Positions 29,748 through 41,584 of a stretch of DNA of 64,000 nt are shown here, one piece after another. The notes under the pieces were generated by a model, which worked only from the letters and a program-made list of their open reading frames with translations, did not search any database and was not told where the DNA came from. A program made the translations under genes and the position numbers. Source of the stretch: Pollenia angustigena (taxonomy: Eukaryota > Arthropoda > Insecta > Diptera > Polleniidae); contig OV884056.1 in the NCBI GenBank assembly GCA_930367215.1, positions 89,911,285-89,975,284 on the forward strand. Reading direction: 5' to 3'. Position 1 is the first letter of the stretch, and each line of letters begins with the position of its first letter.

Positions 29748-30894
29748 CAGTGATGTTAACCGTACGGTAATTACCCTTTTTTACGGTAATTTTGAGCCCC
29801 AAAAGGTAGCAAGGTAATTTCATTTAAAATACGGTAATATCAAGATTTGGGTTTTTTGATATTTATATACTACATACTTACATATGAAGGCTTTATGATT
29901 TTAACTTTTGAGAGGTGATTTCCAACCAGTTTTAGAAATAGATGAATGTTATACAAAAAATTAAGAATGTTATGTTTCGGCAAATGCTTAGGTTACAGTG
30001 ATAAGTGTAAAATATGAAAAATTAAATAACTCATTGTAGTTAAATTATTAATTGTATTTTAAACTTTTTGTTTGTTTCAAAATCAACAATTTTTTAAGCA
30101 TTTAAAGTAGCCGTAATGTGATGCAATTAACTATAGTAAAGTTTCGTACAGGCGGTGGTCAGATCTTACAATGTAGTCCTTTTTCTCACAATGGCGACAT
30201 TGTCAGATGCATTAATTTTACACATCTGCCAAATGAAAATGAGCTTACAATGTTAACACAGTTGCAATACTTTTTAGGCGAATTTAGTGACAACATTGTA
30301 AGATCTGACCACCGTCTGTACGAAGCTTAAATATTAAAACTTTTCAGTTGAAGCTAAACTATTATGTTTTAATTTTGTATTAAAGGCATATGAAAAAGAA
30401 CTTCAAAACCAATCGTTTCATCATAAGATGACAAAATAGCACTATATTTTACAGCGGGTAGATATGGATATTGCGTGTAAATCCAAAACGTAAAAAAAAA
30501 AAAAAAAAAATTAAGTTAGTATTCTCTTGCGATATTTGAATTTTATTTTCCTAGTTGAACGATACCAACTCCGATTCAAATTTAAACTTTTTAGCTTCAG
30601 TCGCTTAGTCTGTGCGATGATGAATAAGTCTGTCAGTAACGTTAAAATTTTAGTTATTTGATGCTTTTACTTTCGTATTGACGAAAAATACAATAATTTT
30701 GGTTTAAAATATGTTTCAAACAAAGATTTTCATTAAAATTTTTCATAAAACACATTTAAAATATAAATAAATTGTTTTTGAATACTGCTGAGAATGTTTA
30801 AATTAAAAAACCTTTGCGTACGGTAATTTCTTCTCAAAAACGGTAATTTTTAGAGGGCCGTACGGTAATGAAAAAATAAAAGTTAACATCACTG
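29748..30894. mobile_element. hAT-type element with 8-bp duplication TATTCACG
   Basis: CAGTGATGTTAACCGTACGG at the left is mirrored by GTTAACATCACTG at the right, with TATTCACG at 29740-29747 and 30895-30902. ACGGTAATT motifs are repeated near both ends (transposase-site-like). No transposase is recognised. A TAA-flanked MITE is nested at 30140. A poly(A) run lies at about 30492-30510. Confidence 0.8.
30140..30327. mobile_element. TAA-flanked MITE nested in the hAT-type element
   Basis: AGTTTCGTACAGGCGGTGGT at the left is mirrored by ACCACCGTCTGTACGAAGCT at the right; the arms continue CAGATCTTACAATGT. TAA flanks are at 30137-30139 and 30328-30330. Length 188 bp. The 70-codon frame across it is an artefact of the palindrome. 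Confidence 0.78.
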
Positions 30895-30957
30895 TATTCA
30901 CGTAACCCAAAAATGGCTCAGTTTATTGAGCTAGTATACTTCGTTAACGGGTAAGTA

Positions 30958-31794
30958 CACTGAAAGAAAAATGCTTCATTTATTTAATGAATCGTTTTCA
31001 TAAAAAAATTTTCCTTTCATTGTCTAAATGGAATTTTATAGTTATAATGAAGTATTTTCGTTAAAATCGCTTCATTAGATTTCGTAATTACGTTAAAAAT
31101 TTTCATTGGATATATGAAAACTTAAGTTTGTCCAAGTTAAACAAAAAATTTTAATTGGGAACATAAAAAAAACAATATAGTTTCCTTAAAAACATGTTTA
31201 ATTGTTAATTAAAAAATGTAAGATTTAATAATTTCATGCATCTTATGTTATATGTATGCCATTAAATTTATGAAATCAAAAATTTTTTTATAAAAGAAAC
31301 ATTTTTCAATAATTGCCTTCATAAATTTAAATTTTCATAATGACAATTAAAATGTCATTATAATAATGAAACAAAAACTTTCAATCAACGTTGTTATTTT
31401 TGTTATTGACAATTTAAACTCATATTTACGCTCTTAATTGAGTAGAAAACAAGTTTTTTTTATCCATAACTATACTGCCCCGGTAGGCTAGCTGGTAGTG
31501 AGCTAGTCTATCAGCACCGAGGTTCCGCGATCGATTCCCGCCAGAGACAGAAAAAAAAAATAAAATAAGAAAAAATTAAACAAAAAGAATTTAAGAAAAA
31601 AATTAGTTTTACCTTATTGAAAGTATTCATCCAATGAATAATATTCATAGATCTAATGTAATGTTTCATTAAATACATTTTAATGAAACAGGTTTCATTA
31701 ATCCAACGAAGCACTGCATAGGTTCCTTTTAAATGCAATTTTCATGGAATTAATGTCAAATTTCATTGGTATTGCGAAGAAAATTCTTTCAGTG
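30958..31794. mobile_element. TIR element (CACTGAAAGAA ends) containing a tRNA-like unit
   Basis: CACTGAAAGAAAAATGCTTC at 30958 is mirrored by GAAGAAAATTCTTTCAGTG ending at 31794. The interior is rich in TTCATTA/TAATGAA motifs. The tRNA-like unit at 31477-31548 with its A-rich tail and CATATTTACGCTCTTAATTG leader sits in the right half. The target duplication is unclear. Confidence 0.65.
31477..31548 (+). repeat. tRNA-like unit, 72 nt
   Basis: GCCCCGGTAGGCTAGCTGGT with an A-box-like D-arm, then CAGCACCGAGG, then a T-arm with loop ATCGATT before CCCGCCAGAGAC. It is followed by an AG/A-rich tail. TAGGCTAGC/GCTAGTCTA can also form a long hairpin that replaces the normal D-arm. It is not a normal tRNA; most like a SINE head. 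Confidence 0.65.
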
Positions 31795-31796
31795 CA

Positions 31797-32279
31797 GCAG
31801 TTATGGGTCTTCTTCTTCAATATATATCTAGTATGTATTGAACATTTTGTAAATGTTCAATGCAGACTGGAAATATATTGAAGACAAATTCCCATAAATG
31901 CCCAGAAGTCACCCCTAGTGGGATAAAATGATATACTAGCCCCTTATCGACAATTCTTAGGGGGGCTCCCATACAAATATTGCGGTTTATGAATTTCTTT
32001 AATAAATTATAATCGACTTTTGTGAATAAAATCAAAAGTTGCTAACAGCTTTTAATTATTTATGGCTTGTTTTGTTTGCAGCTTCGTTTTTTATACACAT
32101 GTCTGCAAAAACTTTAGAAATGTTTCATTCAAAAATCCGAGTTTTCGGTTTATTTACAAAATATTTACATCATTCGATAACACAAGATATGCCGCACTTA
32201 CTAAGGTGCAACATTGTCCAATAAGTTAACAACTTTGTGTACTCTTGCATTTAAGATATGTACCTACATTTTGTGCACT
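31797..32279. other. No gene seen
   Basis: AT-rich sequence with short spurious ORFs. A slightly GC-richer patch lies around 31895-31980 (CCCAGAAGTCACCCCTAGTG). I see no inverted ends or coding signal. Confidence 0.4.
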
Positions 32280-32621
32280 GAATTTTTGAATTCATTGGAA
32301 CCACCCGGAATGCCACCGTATGTACTAACATTACAGGTTGCATCACCGGTAATTGTTATTTGCAAATAATACGCACCAAAGCTATGCAACAGAACCAGAT
32401 TGAACATCAAAAACTGTTCACCAAATTTAATCAAGGCAACAATCATCGGTGACAGATTCGAAGCCGAAGACGTACTTATTTCACGAATTCTGATGATTTC
32501 CAACGATTTACCATTCCAATTAAAGCAGCTCCAATTCCCTTTGCATCTTGCCTTTGCTATTACCATCAGCTTGCTCCCGAGCTGGCACGCCAAAAAATTT
32601 ATGCGTTTTTACACCAAATAA
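32280..32621 (+). pseudogene. Helitron PIF1-like helicase fragment
   Basis: The plus-strand frame reads EFLNSLEPPGMPPYVLTLQV, one TAA (about 32370), then LNIKNCSPNLIKATIIGDRF, EAEDVLISRILMISNDLPF and FPLHLAFAITI. These match the C-terminal helicase region of Helitron Rep/helicase proteins (the NSL.PPG.PPH.L.LK, NA/EATI, PRI.., P..FKR.QFP..LAFAMTI signature). It breaks off before the final helicase motif. It is the only Helitron coding trace in the window and could relate to the DINE-like elements, but no ends are visible. Inactive. Confidence 0.82.
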
Positions 32622-32729
32622 AAAAACAAAAAACATTGTCTATCTGCTGGCCTTAAGATGAAGTAATAAATAAATATAATTTCCAATTTGCCTTAAGCCT
32701 AGATTACACTATTATACTTTGTATTAATA

Positions 32730-33625
32730 TCGGGTGATTTTTTAGCTTCTATGTTTTTAGCAACACTGGTTTAAAAAGTTTAGACGCACGGTTCGTGTTT
32801 TGTTTCACTGTCAAACATCTTAAGTTTGGTCTATAATTTAACCATGAATCGTCTTACAAACCAACAACGCTTGCAAATTATTGAATTTTATTATCAAAAT
32901 GCGTGCTCTGTTAAGAAAGTTCATCGCGCGCTTCTTGTGTTCAGCGACAAAGCTCATTTTTGGCTTAATTGGTACGTTAATAAGCAGAATTGTCGATTTT
33001 TGAGTGAAGATCAGACAGAAGCATTGCAAGAGCTACCAATGCATTCAGAAAAAGTCACAGTTTGGTGCGGTTTTCGGGGTGGTGGCATCATTGGACCGTA
33101 CTTCTTTAACGTAACTGTGAATGGTGCGCGCTACCGTGAGATGATATCCAACTTTTTTTTTGAATGACTTGCATGACATGTGGTTTCAACAAGACGGTGC
33201 CACATGTCACACAGCACGCTTAACAATGGACTTATTGAGAGGCGAGTTGGGTGAACATTTTATTTCACGTTCGGGACCGGTCAATTGGCCGGCTAGATCG
33301 TGCGATTTAACGCCGTTAGGCTATTTTTTGTGGGGCTATGTTAAAGCTCATGTCTATACACACATGCCCGCTTCAATTGACGCATTGGAAGACAACATTG
33401 AAACATTTATTCATGAGATACCGGCCGAAATGTTGGAAAGAGTATGCCAAAATTGGACTAAGCGGACGGACCATTTGAGGCGCAGTCATGATCAACATTT
33501 GCATGAAATCTTCAAAGATTAAATTATATGGACCGTACTATCGATTCAAATAAAGATTTCATGCATTTTTCTGAATTTTATGTGTTTTTTTTTAACTTTC
33601 CTATAGATCTTAAAAAATCACCCGA
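32730..33625 (+). mobile_element. Internally deleted mariner-like element
   Basis: TIRs TCGGGTGATTTTTTAG and TAAAAAATCACCCGA with TA on each side (32728-32729, 33626-33627). At 896 bp it is well short of the usual 1.2-1.3 kb because the middle of the transposase is missing. Confidence 0.88.
32844..33522 (+). pseudogene. Mariner transposase, deleted and frameshifted
   Basis: From ATG 32844, MNRLTNQQRLQIIEFYYQNA starts the first helix-turn-helix domain. After HRALL the sequence jumps straight to VFSDKAHFWLNWYVNKQNC in the catalytic core, so the second DNA-binding domain and linker are deleted. WCGFRGGGIIGPYFF follows. Near 33165 a frameshift and small deletion lead into HDMWFQQDGATCHTA (second catalytic Asp) and then SCDLTPLGYFLWGYVKAHVY, where the third acidic position is Gly. 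The open frame ends at 33522. The deletion, the frameshift and the missing catalytic residue each suffice to inactivate it. It is mariner-type by the WVPHEL-region relatives and YFLWGYVK signature; the subfamily is not assigned. Confidence 0.9.
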
Positions 33626-33951
33626 TACATGTCAAAAACTCAAGTAATATGACAAAGTGTGATATTGTGAATGCAATGTGTCACGAAAATGACAAGTATT
33701 ATGAAAAAAGTTTGACATCCCATAAGACTTCATCGTTTTTTTTTTTTAATTTCTAAACAATAATACTTTAATTTGGATCAGGGTTGCATTTTATTTCATG
33801 TGTGAGTGTTTATACTTTGTGTGATGATGTGAACACAAACTGTCATGTAACATTAGATTTTTTGATAGTCGCAACAAAACTCATTAGATTTCTATCTCAC
33901 AAAGTATTATGGAATACGTAAGGCTTGTGAGATAGTGTAATCTAGCCTTTA

Positions 33952-34353
33952 AATACATGCGTTTCCTTTTTGATTGAGCCCATATCTACAACATATCGTC
34001 AGCTCAGAATTGGTTTGGCGCATATGCCAAAAAGTCGGAGTGGAGAAAAACGACAAAGAAGATTTACATGAAGATTTCTCATATTGTACCCGATAGAATT
34101 TTTTTATATTTTTACCACTGCTTCCGGTATATGTTTTGAAGAAAAATGCAAATTTTTGCGCACTTTCATGAATAAAGTTAGAATTTAATAGTATTTTTTG
34201 AAAATGAAAAAAATTGTTTTGTGCCGCATACGCCACTTTTCTAAAAAAAAATTGCTGTGTATTGAGTAACTTGTTGTTGAGATGAATTTTTTTTATAGTT
34301 TTTTTATTTGATTTTGCTTTACAAAAACAGAAAAAACAGTTCTACTGTTATGA
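33952..34353. other. No gene seen
   Basis: AT-rich stretch with a GC-richer patch (33965-34060). It may be a 3' flank of the minus-strand transposase-like pseudogene. No inverted ends seen. Confidence 0.35.
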
Positions 34354-35190
34354 AAAATTACATAAAAAGCCACAAATTAAACAACTTAAATAATGCAAAA
34401 GTAAAAAGAAAATTTTAAGCTTAATATTGAGTAAATTTTTATAATAAGCTTTATCAACACGTGGAAGAAATATAAGCAAGTCTTTTATGTCTCTATTTTT
34501 ATCGCTGGAAATAAATGATGGTTTCGATATTTTCAAAACATGCGTCAACAAATTCTCAGGAGTTTTCAAACAATTGTTTGATGCAGACTTAACCAAAATT
34601 CCATTTTTATATTTTTCCTCTCTGGTAGAAGTTTTATAATATATACATCAATCATTATTTTAACTGTATAGAAGTACTTTAATTTTAGCAAAAGGGACTT
34701 TTCGAAAGTCCATTTTATTTGCTTCCAACGAGTATGTGCGAAAATTTTCCAGAAGCATTTCCATAACTTTAAGTTTTGTTTTATTATTTGGCATTGTTTT
34801 AAGCAAATTTAGTAAATGAAGAGGACTATGAATTTCAATATTCTTTAAGTACCGGTCAATAACACCATGGACACAGTCCACTTCTTAAATTAAAGAATGT
34901 TCTGGTTCTGAAGACTTTTGTATTACGGCATCAATATTATTTTGTTTAAAGAACATTTTGATTGCGGTTGCGTTAATTTGATTTTTATTTTGAGGTACGC
35001 AAGAATCGCTCCATAATGTCAAAGTTTTAATGAGTGGACAATCTTTTATTAATTCATTTAAAATTTTAATTTAAGCACTAGCAATATTGTTACCACTATG
35101 AGCTTCCGTCAAAAAGGCACAATAAGTAAAAGTTGGTATATATGACATAATAATGGTTGCTGTAAGATTAGACATATTTAATTTTTGTTT
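34354..35190 (-). pseudogene. Transposase-like pseudogene of a family I cannot name
   Basis: Minus-strand frame from about 35157: MSYIPTFTYCAFLTEAHSGN, stop, LIKDCPLIKTLTLWSDSCVP, QNKNQINATAIKMFFKQNN, SSEPEHSLI, stop, EVDCVHGVIDRYLKNIEIHS, LKVMEMLLENFRTYSLEANK and VPFAKIKVLLYS, then a frame change near 34650 into GILVKSASNNCLKTPENLL and DIKDLLIFLPRVDKAYYKNLL. The clean relation of all parts over about 830 bp, with only two stops and one shift, shows one decayed gene. The LWSDSC..QNKN block with conserved acidic and polar residues looks like a DDE-type catalytic segment, and I recall similar proteins from transposon-rich animal genomes. Class and ends are unresolved. Confidence 0.6.
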
Positions 35191-35501
35191 GTAGTAAAAT
35201 TTTCAAGCATTTCCCTTAGGTAGGCTAAAAACACAAATAAAAGCAAACCGTACATTTGGTTGGGTCCATTATAAAAATTTTTTTCAGAAATTTATTTTCT
35301 AGTTGTCATTTTACTTTGCTTTTGCTTTAACTACTATTGGTTTTTCTTACGGCAATGCAGCAAAGCAACAGTAAAATTTATTTTGTACGTTTTTGTATAA
35401 AGAATTTGCTGCAATCGCCAAACAATGGCTTGTAGAGCAAAAAAAGAGGGTATTAAAAAAATATATTCCTCATACCTAACTCATTTTTTTTAAAAATGGT
35501 C
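35191..35501. other. No gene seen
   Basis: AT-rich; possibly the 5' part of the transposase-like element. ACGGCAATGCAGCAAAGCAACAG is the only unusual patch. Nothing supportable. Confidence 0.35.
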
Positions 35502-36262
35502 GGTAGGTTAGGTTATGTTAAGAAGGGTTGTGTGCCCACAGGCACACCTCCACTCGGAGACCGAATACGATCCATTGTGATTCCCTTCAATGAAAATATG
35601 AAGTAAGAGATAGAGATAAGAGGAAGTGAAAAGTAGAGAAAAGGAAGTAAGATATAGACAGAAAATTAGAAAGTAGGACCAATACCCCCCTTACAGTCCC
35701 CTCAATAGAAACAGCCGCGTTATTTCCCTGACAAACCCCAGTAGATTGGCCGGATTACATCCAGCTATGCACCCCAGTTCGTCGTGAAACCTATCTCCTA
35801 GCCACTTCAGTCTGAGACCCTGCATCCTAGGACAATGGCACAGTACATGCTCGATCGTCTCTAGCTCCTCTGAATCCTCGCATAGCCTGCAGAAGTCCGG
35901 TATGGCGTTGTCCCATCTGCCCGCAAAAGCCCTGACAGGACAATGACCCGTCAAGAACCCTATAAGTGTTCTGAGACTACCCCTATCCAATCCCAGTAGA
36001 ACCCTGGTTGCCCCCGCGTCCAAATTGGGCCATAGTGCCCTAGACACCCTGCAATCCATTCTGCCCCTCCAGGATCGGTCAACGTCATCACGGAATTTCT
36101 CCCGTATCACCCCATAGTAGTAGCATAGGGGGGGTTTTAGCCCCTGTCCCCCACCACTAAGTCGAGACCCGAACCCCCTCTCGCGAGTTCGTCCGCCACC
36201 TCATTCCCATCAACCATGCAGTGTCCTGGTACCCAACACAGCCTCACGTTGAATGCCCCCAT
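35502..36262 (-). mobile_element. Second copy of the CCTAA-tailed LINE, shorter
   Basis: Reverse-strand copy of the 13.0-14.4 kb LINE, truncated near 36262 within RNase H (reads to AFNVRLCWVPGH-type sequence). The 3' tail on the plus strand is GGTAGGTTAGGTTATGTTAAG, a decayed CCTAA repeat. The RNase H part again ends at TAA (about 36143-36141), as in the first copy, and TATGC is inserted before TACTACTATGG. Confidence 0.85.
35691..36110 (-). pseudogene. LINE ORF2 C-terminal zinc-finger region, copy 2
   Basis: A 139-residue frame nearly identical to that at 13806-14225, with a few changes (ARVLLGLDRG region, FLTGHCPVRAFAG). It has the knuckle CRLCEDSEELETIEHVLCHC. It starts with GTG in an open stretch and is out of phase with the RNase H remnant because of a 5-bp insertion. 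It is the end of a truncated ORF2. Confidence 0.75.
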
Positions 36263-37838
36263 AAAATGGTCGGTCGGTCAAACCAGTAATGAGCTGACGA
36301 TATGTAAGTTATTCTGTAAAATAAAAACTTTTTGATAGGTATTCCATGGATTTTTATTTAAGGGCCGTAAATTTTGTTAAAAGCTCAATTTAAATCGATT
36401 GGTAATACAACACTGATGTTTGCTTGGGGTCAGCAACGCGGACCGGGTCAGCTAGTTTTTTCGTAAAAGATAAAAAATGTTTAACGGAAAATTTAGGATA
36501 TCGATGGCTTGGTTTGGTTTTATAAATTATTATCGATAACTTTTTTAAAAAAAATTTTATTGTACTTTTTATACTTGAAATAAATTGCATCCGAATGCTT
36601 TTTTGTATATAATTTTACAAAAAAGGGTTTTTATTCTTGATTTATTTAAATGAAAAAAAAAAACATTCTAAGCAAATTATGATAAAATAAAGCTTTTCTC
36701 TTAAATTTTGTGCAAGCAAGTTTAATCATTATCAAACACCCCAGCAGGCGCTTAATGGAGTTGCAACAGTGAGTTCTACTGTCTGGCAATTAACAATTGG
36801 CTTTTGTTGGGATCTCGGACTATCATTAGTTACAGTAGTGGCCTTCTACAGTTAAAGAGGGCTGTTAAGTTTTTCCAGGATATTTAATGTAAAAGTTGTT
36901 TTTGTTGTTGTCACTACTAATTATGTTATATGGCTGCCTTTACGACCGCCATACCATTTCAAGTACACAGCGAGAAAAGATTTTCTTAAATTTAATCATT
37001 CTTTTAGTATTTCTGAAGTTTTAAAAAACTATTCATAAAGAAGACGCAATAGCAATCGCTTAATTGCTGCAAATTAGTTTGATTAATTCTATGAAGTTAT
37101 TTTGCTCCGTGTATCTGTGTCAATAGGCTTAATGTTTCTATTTCGCTCTTTCTTGTTGGTTATTTTGTGGCTTAAATTAACGAAAACTAACCTAAAACCT
37201 TAATTGTTTTTATTTATTATATTTTTTTTTAAGGTCATTTGTTTGCTCGACTGAACTCGGGTGGCAACAAAGGAAAATTGAATTTAATTTTTGGCCACTT
37301 GTAGGATAAATGATGTGAGCTGAATTAGACAATCATTTGGTATCATTTGTCCTGAGATAAACAAATCGTTAATGATCCTTAAAGGTTGTTTGTGTGCATG
37401 TGTGTGTGTGTGGCTATTTTTGTAATTTGCACAGTTCTTCATTTTGGTAATTAATGTTTTAGAAAGGAATAATTAAAGCTTTATTTTATGAATATTTTGT
37501 TTAAATGGTAACATTATTTCCTAAAGACAATTAAAGTCATGGCAAAATTTTCTGCAGAAAATTTTTTAATCCAGAAATTTTCTATAAAAATTTAAGTTTT
37601 AACAAGATTTTTTAAGAAAATTTAAGTTATTAACAATAAGAGTTCTATAGATAAAGTTATCGACAAGATTTCTGGAGATTATTAAAGTTTATTGTTGGTA
37701 TTATTTTTAAGCTTTGACATCGTTGCAAATTAGACTTTTTGAGCGTTTGCAATTCTCATTCACTCTGTAGTTTTGTTTGCTAATAAGTTTGGCTTTTCTA
37801 AAATTTTTTAGGAGAATTTTTCCTGATGATCTGGGCTT
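36263..37838. other. 1.6 kb without a gene
   Basis: Contains a short scrap AACGCGGACCGGGTCAGCTAG near 36436, reverse complement of a CTAGCTGACCCGG motif often seen at repeat ends. A TG-rich microsatellite lies at about 37388-37412 (GTGTGCATGTGTGTGTGTGTG). The rest is AT-rich. No ORF or inverted ends are convincing. It could include true unique intergenic DNA. Confidence 0.4.
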
Positions 37839-37845
37839 ACATTTA

Positions 37846-38457
37846 CATTTACACGTGAAAGTTATTTCTTGAAAGTCGCAATACACTCACACTTTTTCAC
37901 TTAAACATTTACATTTTTTTACTTTCAGTCCAACTTTCAGCTAGCTTTCAATGAAAGCGGTTTTGACAATTTCATGAAAGAAAATGACAATAAACTAAGG
38001 AGTGTTGCCAATTTAAAAGTTTCACATGAAATTTCAGGATTGTCTTAAATTGCAGTTACAAAAACCACTTGTTTTGGTAAAAAAAAATTAAATTCTTTTT
38101 TTAACTAAATATTAACAGCAAACTGTATAAATATCATCAACATAAATAAAAATATACATTAATTTGATCGAATGCCTGAAGTTTGGCGTAAGTAATTGGC
38201 TTGACAGCTCTGAAACTTGAAATAAGCAAAACAACAAAAGAAGAAGAAGAGCAATTTTCGATAGCAATTTATTCTTTGACGACATTTTGAAAATGATACT
38301 TCACTTTCATGTAAATTTTCATGAAATTCTATTATATTTTTTATTTTTTTTATTTGTGTTAATAAACTTTTGTAACGTATGTGTTAATAAACGTATGTAC
38401 TATGTATGTATATGAAACTTTCAAGAAACTACATTCATGTGTAAAGGCAGTGTAAGC
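37846..38457. mobile_element. Putative MITE with inverted TTTACAC ends
   Basis: CTTACATTTACATTTACACG at the left is loosely mirrored by TTACATTCATGTGTAAAGGC ending in GTGTAAG near 38457; TTTCTTGAAAGT occurs in both arms. Inner CTTTCATG/CATGAAAG motifs recur. The target duplication is unclear. Confidence 0.5.
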
Positions 38458-39935
38458 AACCAGTGAAATGTGCATGGAAACTAGCTTATCCTCCAACAAT
38501 AAATTTCAGTGTATTTATCAAGAGGGCGATTCCATTCTGACGGGTGCAACATTTAGACGCTTTAAACGTCTTTTACTAATAGAAAGAAACACATTTGCAA
38601 TTAAGTTATTTCTAGAAGGGGTAACATTATTTTATATGCTATTGTTATCTATTTACAAGAATTTATATGAAACGATCAAATAGCCACGAGAGAGCTTTAA
38701 AGTGCATGACGGGTGCATTCAAATTGGCCAACTTTCATAAGATCATACCACAAAAACACAAACCTCTGTTAATTTTTAAACGTTTATTGTATTATTCTTT
38801 TTTATTGTGAAAGATGAGATATCAGACGACGACTATCAAATCAAACATGGCCTTATCTCTTATTTCAGTTCCGGGGCACTAAAGTTAAGTATTGAAATCT
38901 AAAGTTTTTCTGCGTTTTTAAGCACTGCCGCAAGAGTGCTTAGGGGTTTTCCCTCCAGTAGGACGCGGCACAAGAATTAAAAAATGTTTTTCAATGATAA
39001 CTAAGGATTTTCCCTTTTTCAGAACGTTTACACCCTGCATAACAATATTCTGAAAAAATATGGCTTCATCTCTCATTTGCGAAAAAAATATGGCTATATT
39101 TCTCATTTCGCAAAATTTTAAATATGACCTTACCTCTCAATGATTGGGCAATTGGGTCATTATGGCTTTATCTCCCATTCAATTGAGCAATAATGCCATC
39201 ATGGCCTTAAGGGCTCTGGAGACTTTCAAATAAACCCGTCAATCAGTGCATATGTGTTAGTGTCGTTAATTTGAGGCTTTTTTGGAGACGTACAAATAAA
39301 CCCGTCAATCAACATTTGTAATTTTGATTTCATAGGGCTCGTTTCGTTTTTTCTTCCGTACATGACAACAAACACAAAGCAAATAAAATTTTTTTGTCAA
39401 TCACAACTGGAGACTATCAAATAATCAGCCATCAAATAAAAAAATCAAAACTTTTTGATTTTCATCAAGCATTGCCGACAACGCGTTTGTGTACCCGAAA
39501 AAGAACGACTGCACGCACACAACTATGTGATTGATGTATTTATTTGATAGTCTCCCGGGCGTTTTATCTACCATGGTTTTCAAGCTACCTCCCCTCCCCC
39601 CCGCCCCATCTAAAATCACTGACAAATTTTGAATAAGAAAGAATAGTTATCGCAAAATTTTTCTATTGAAAATTTTATTGATAGAGAAATTTTCTATAAT
39701 GAAATCTTAAGTCAAATTTAAAAAGTTGAAAAAAATGTTGTTAATCATGCGTATTTTCATTCAAAAAACATTTTTGTTGACATTTTTCACAGTTTGTATT
39801 ATTAACGAAATTTTTATTTAATTTTGGTTAATTTTATTATTAGATTAAACTCATTTTTTCACCGAGATTTTTTTTCCGGTTAGCTATTCTTTTCGGGATA
39901 TAACGTTTTTTCGGAAATGGAGGAGGCTGCACAAC
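38458..39935. other. Non-coding, with a degenerate repeat
   Basis: ATGGCCTTATCTCTCATT-like motifs recur near 38849, 39058, 39089, 39121 and 39160. AAATAAACCCGTCAATCA occurs twice (39228, 39294). GGAGACTATCAAATAA-like sequence occurs at 39410 and, inverted, at 39540. A C-rich run sits at 39588-39603. No gene supported. Confidence 0.45.
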
Positions 39936-40514
39936 ATATCGCTCATTTGCTGCAAGACCGGCATGACTCAAAAAATTTAATTCATCTTTATATCTTTTAT
40001 ACTTTCCCAGTTTGAAGAGAATGTAATGTGTCTTCTTTTTTTCTAAGTAGTTAAAGCAAATCAAATTCAATTGTGCTCTTAGCTACAGACATTTGATAAC
40101 CAAAGCAAAGAGATGACCATAATAATAATTTGTTGACATATGCTGAAACGTGAAGAGCTATTACTCCTTTATTGTGATTAATGTAAATTTTAATGTGAGT
40201 TTTAATGTGTGTTTTTTGTCGATCTCCATTACATTGTTTTTATTTTTATTGTATGCCTTGTATTTTTTAATATTTAATCTGTATTTATGAGTATTTATGT
40301 ATTGTTTTGTTATTGTTAAATTTTAGTAAACATTCCCTGATGATGATATTCAAAGAATATCGAAATATCGGAAACAAATAAAGAAAAATTTTACATACAA
40401 CTGACCTCGAGCTTAAGCATTTTAACTTAATAGCAAATCAAAAACTTTAAATTCGTTTATCTGGAAATGGATTTTTTGAGTTATGCCGGTCTTGCAGCAA
40501 ATGAACGATATTTT
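39936..40514. mobile_element. Inverted-repeat element, about 580 bp
   Basis: ATATCGCTCATTTGCTGCAA, continuing GACCGGCATGACTCAAAAAAT, near 39936 is mirrored near 40470-40514 with few changes. Interior is AT-rich, no ORF. The preceding GGAAATGGAGGAGGCTGCAC also occurs near 29712. Confidence 0.6.
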
Positions 40515-40656
40515 CGCTTTAATTAAAAAACGGCTTAGTTAATTGAATAAATTTAAAAACCGAAACTCCGCAATAAAATTAGCTTTAAGTAGGGTGCCCT
40601 GCTTTTCGATAACATTAATATACTATAGACAAGTTTTCGAACATTTTTATTATCTA

Positions 40657-40930
40657 CTAGCGGGCCCGTTGCCTGCTTCGCACGGCAAAACAAAATAAGA
40701 AAAGAAACACACTTGTTTTTAATAAAGTTGGTTTTCCTACGGCAAAAACACACTCACTTCACATACGCACCGCACCGCACACACATGCGTTATCGGATTT
40801 CAACCAAACTTCATATAAACCATAAATGGGCCACTGCCTACGTAGTGTATAAGTTTGGTTGAAATCGCACGACGCGTTTATGAGTAGTTCGGCGACGTAC
40901 ATATACGGACTTATTTTTATATATATAGAA
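40657..40930. repeat. Short interspersed repeat (CTAGCGGGCCCGTTGCC)
   Basis: Starts CTAGCGGGCCCGTTGCCTGC and ends in TTTTTATATATATAG after GCGACGTACATATACGGAC. GC-richer than its flanks, with TTCAACCAAACTT and its inverse AGTTTGGTTGAAAT facing each other. No ORF. It looks like a compact non-autonomous element; class unknown. Confidence 0.45.
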
Positions 40931-41584
40931 GAAACCTTGTTCATAGCTTTAATTATCATTAAAGCAACGACATCGTATGCCCAAAATCGCCACTATTTTT
41001 GTATACATATCGAGCCCTTTTTGCGATTATATCTGTAGCGACAATTTAACGAAATTTTGTTTTTTGCAAATAGCATATTAGTACTCGCTACATTGACTGA
41101 CTGACGGTAAAAAAGCCCATCTAAGTCCAAATAAAGTATTGCCTAAGAAAAAACTAATAAAGACCCTTCTCCTGTAAAATTTGCCTTTTATCGTTAACGA
41201 CATAATCGCAAATAGGGCTCCATATATAGATGTAAGTTATTGGGAATTTTCTAGAAACTGTTATTGAAAACTATGAAAGACTTTCTGAACTTAAGAATGA
41301 ATATGGAGAAAAATTTAAATTGTGTAAATTTTGGTACTTTTTATGAAAAGTGCGTTTTCTTCATTCGATGCTGCTTTGAATGATAACTTTTAGATATTTA
41401 AGACTATTTTTGAACTTTTCGCCTCGCTTGAAAATAAAACAGGGTTTCAATGTCTTTTTCCAAATCACAGAATTTTGAAATCATTTTCTGTACTGTCATA
41501 TCGATGACCAAACGTCCGACATTAAAGGACATTTTCGTTTAGAATACAATGATTATATCCATTTTAATCATAACCAAATTGGTT
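40931..41584. other. No gene seen
   Basis: AT-rich sequence with a patch GCTACATTGACTGACTGACGG near 41086. No inverted ends or coding signal recognised. Confidence 0.35.

Larger units (their letters stand above)
32696..33948. mobile_element. TTA-flanked TIR element split by mariner
   Basis: AGCCTAGATTACACTAT at 32696 is mirrored by ATAGTGTAATCTAGCCT ending at 33948, with TTA at 32693-32695 and 33949-33951. Its interior has TTTGTGTGATATTGTG-like variants of the same arm. The mariner 32730-33625 lies inside it. Confidence 0.75.

Noticed and set aside
31477..31548. Functional tRNA gene
   Set aside because: 72 nt with A- and B-box-like parts, but the D-arm region pairs as an extended hairpin and there is no regular anticodon loop; multiple degenerate copies exist.
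32264..32593. 109-codon minus-strand ORF as a host gene
   Set aside because: The plus strand over the same bases reads as a Helitron helicase; the minus frame is its shadow.
37385..37415. TG microsatellite as a regulatory element
   Set aside because: Simple repeat with no neighbouring gene to regulate.
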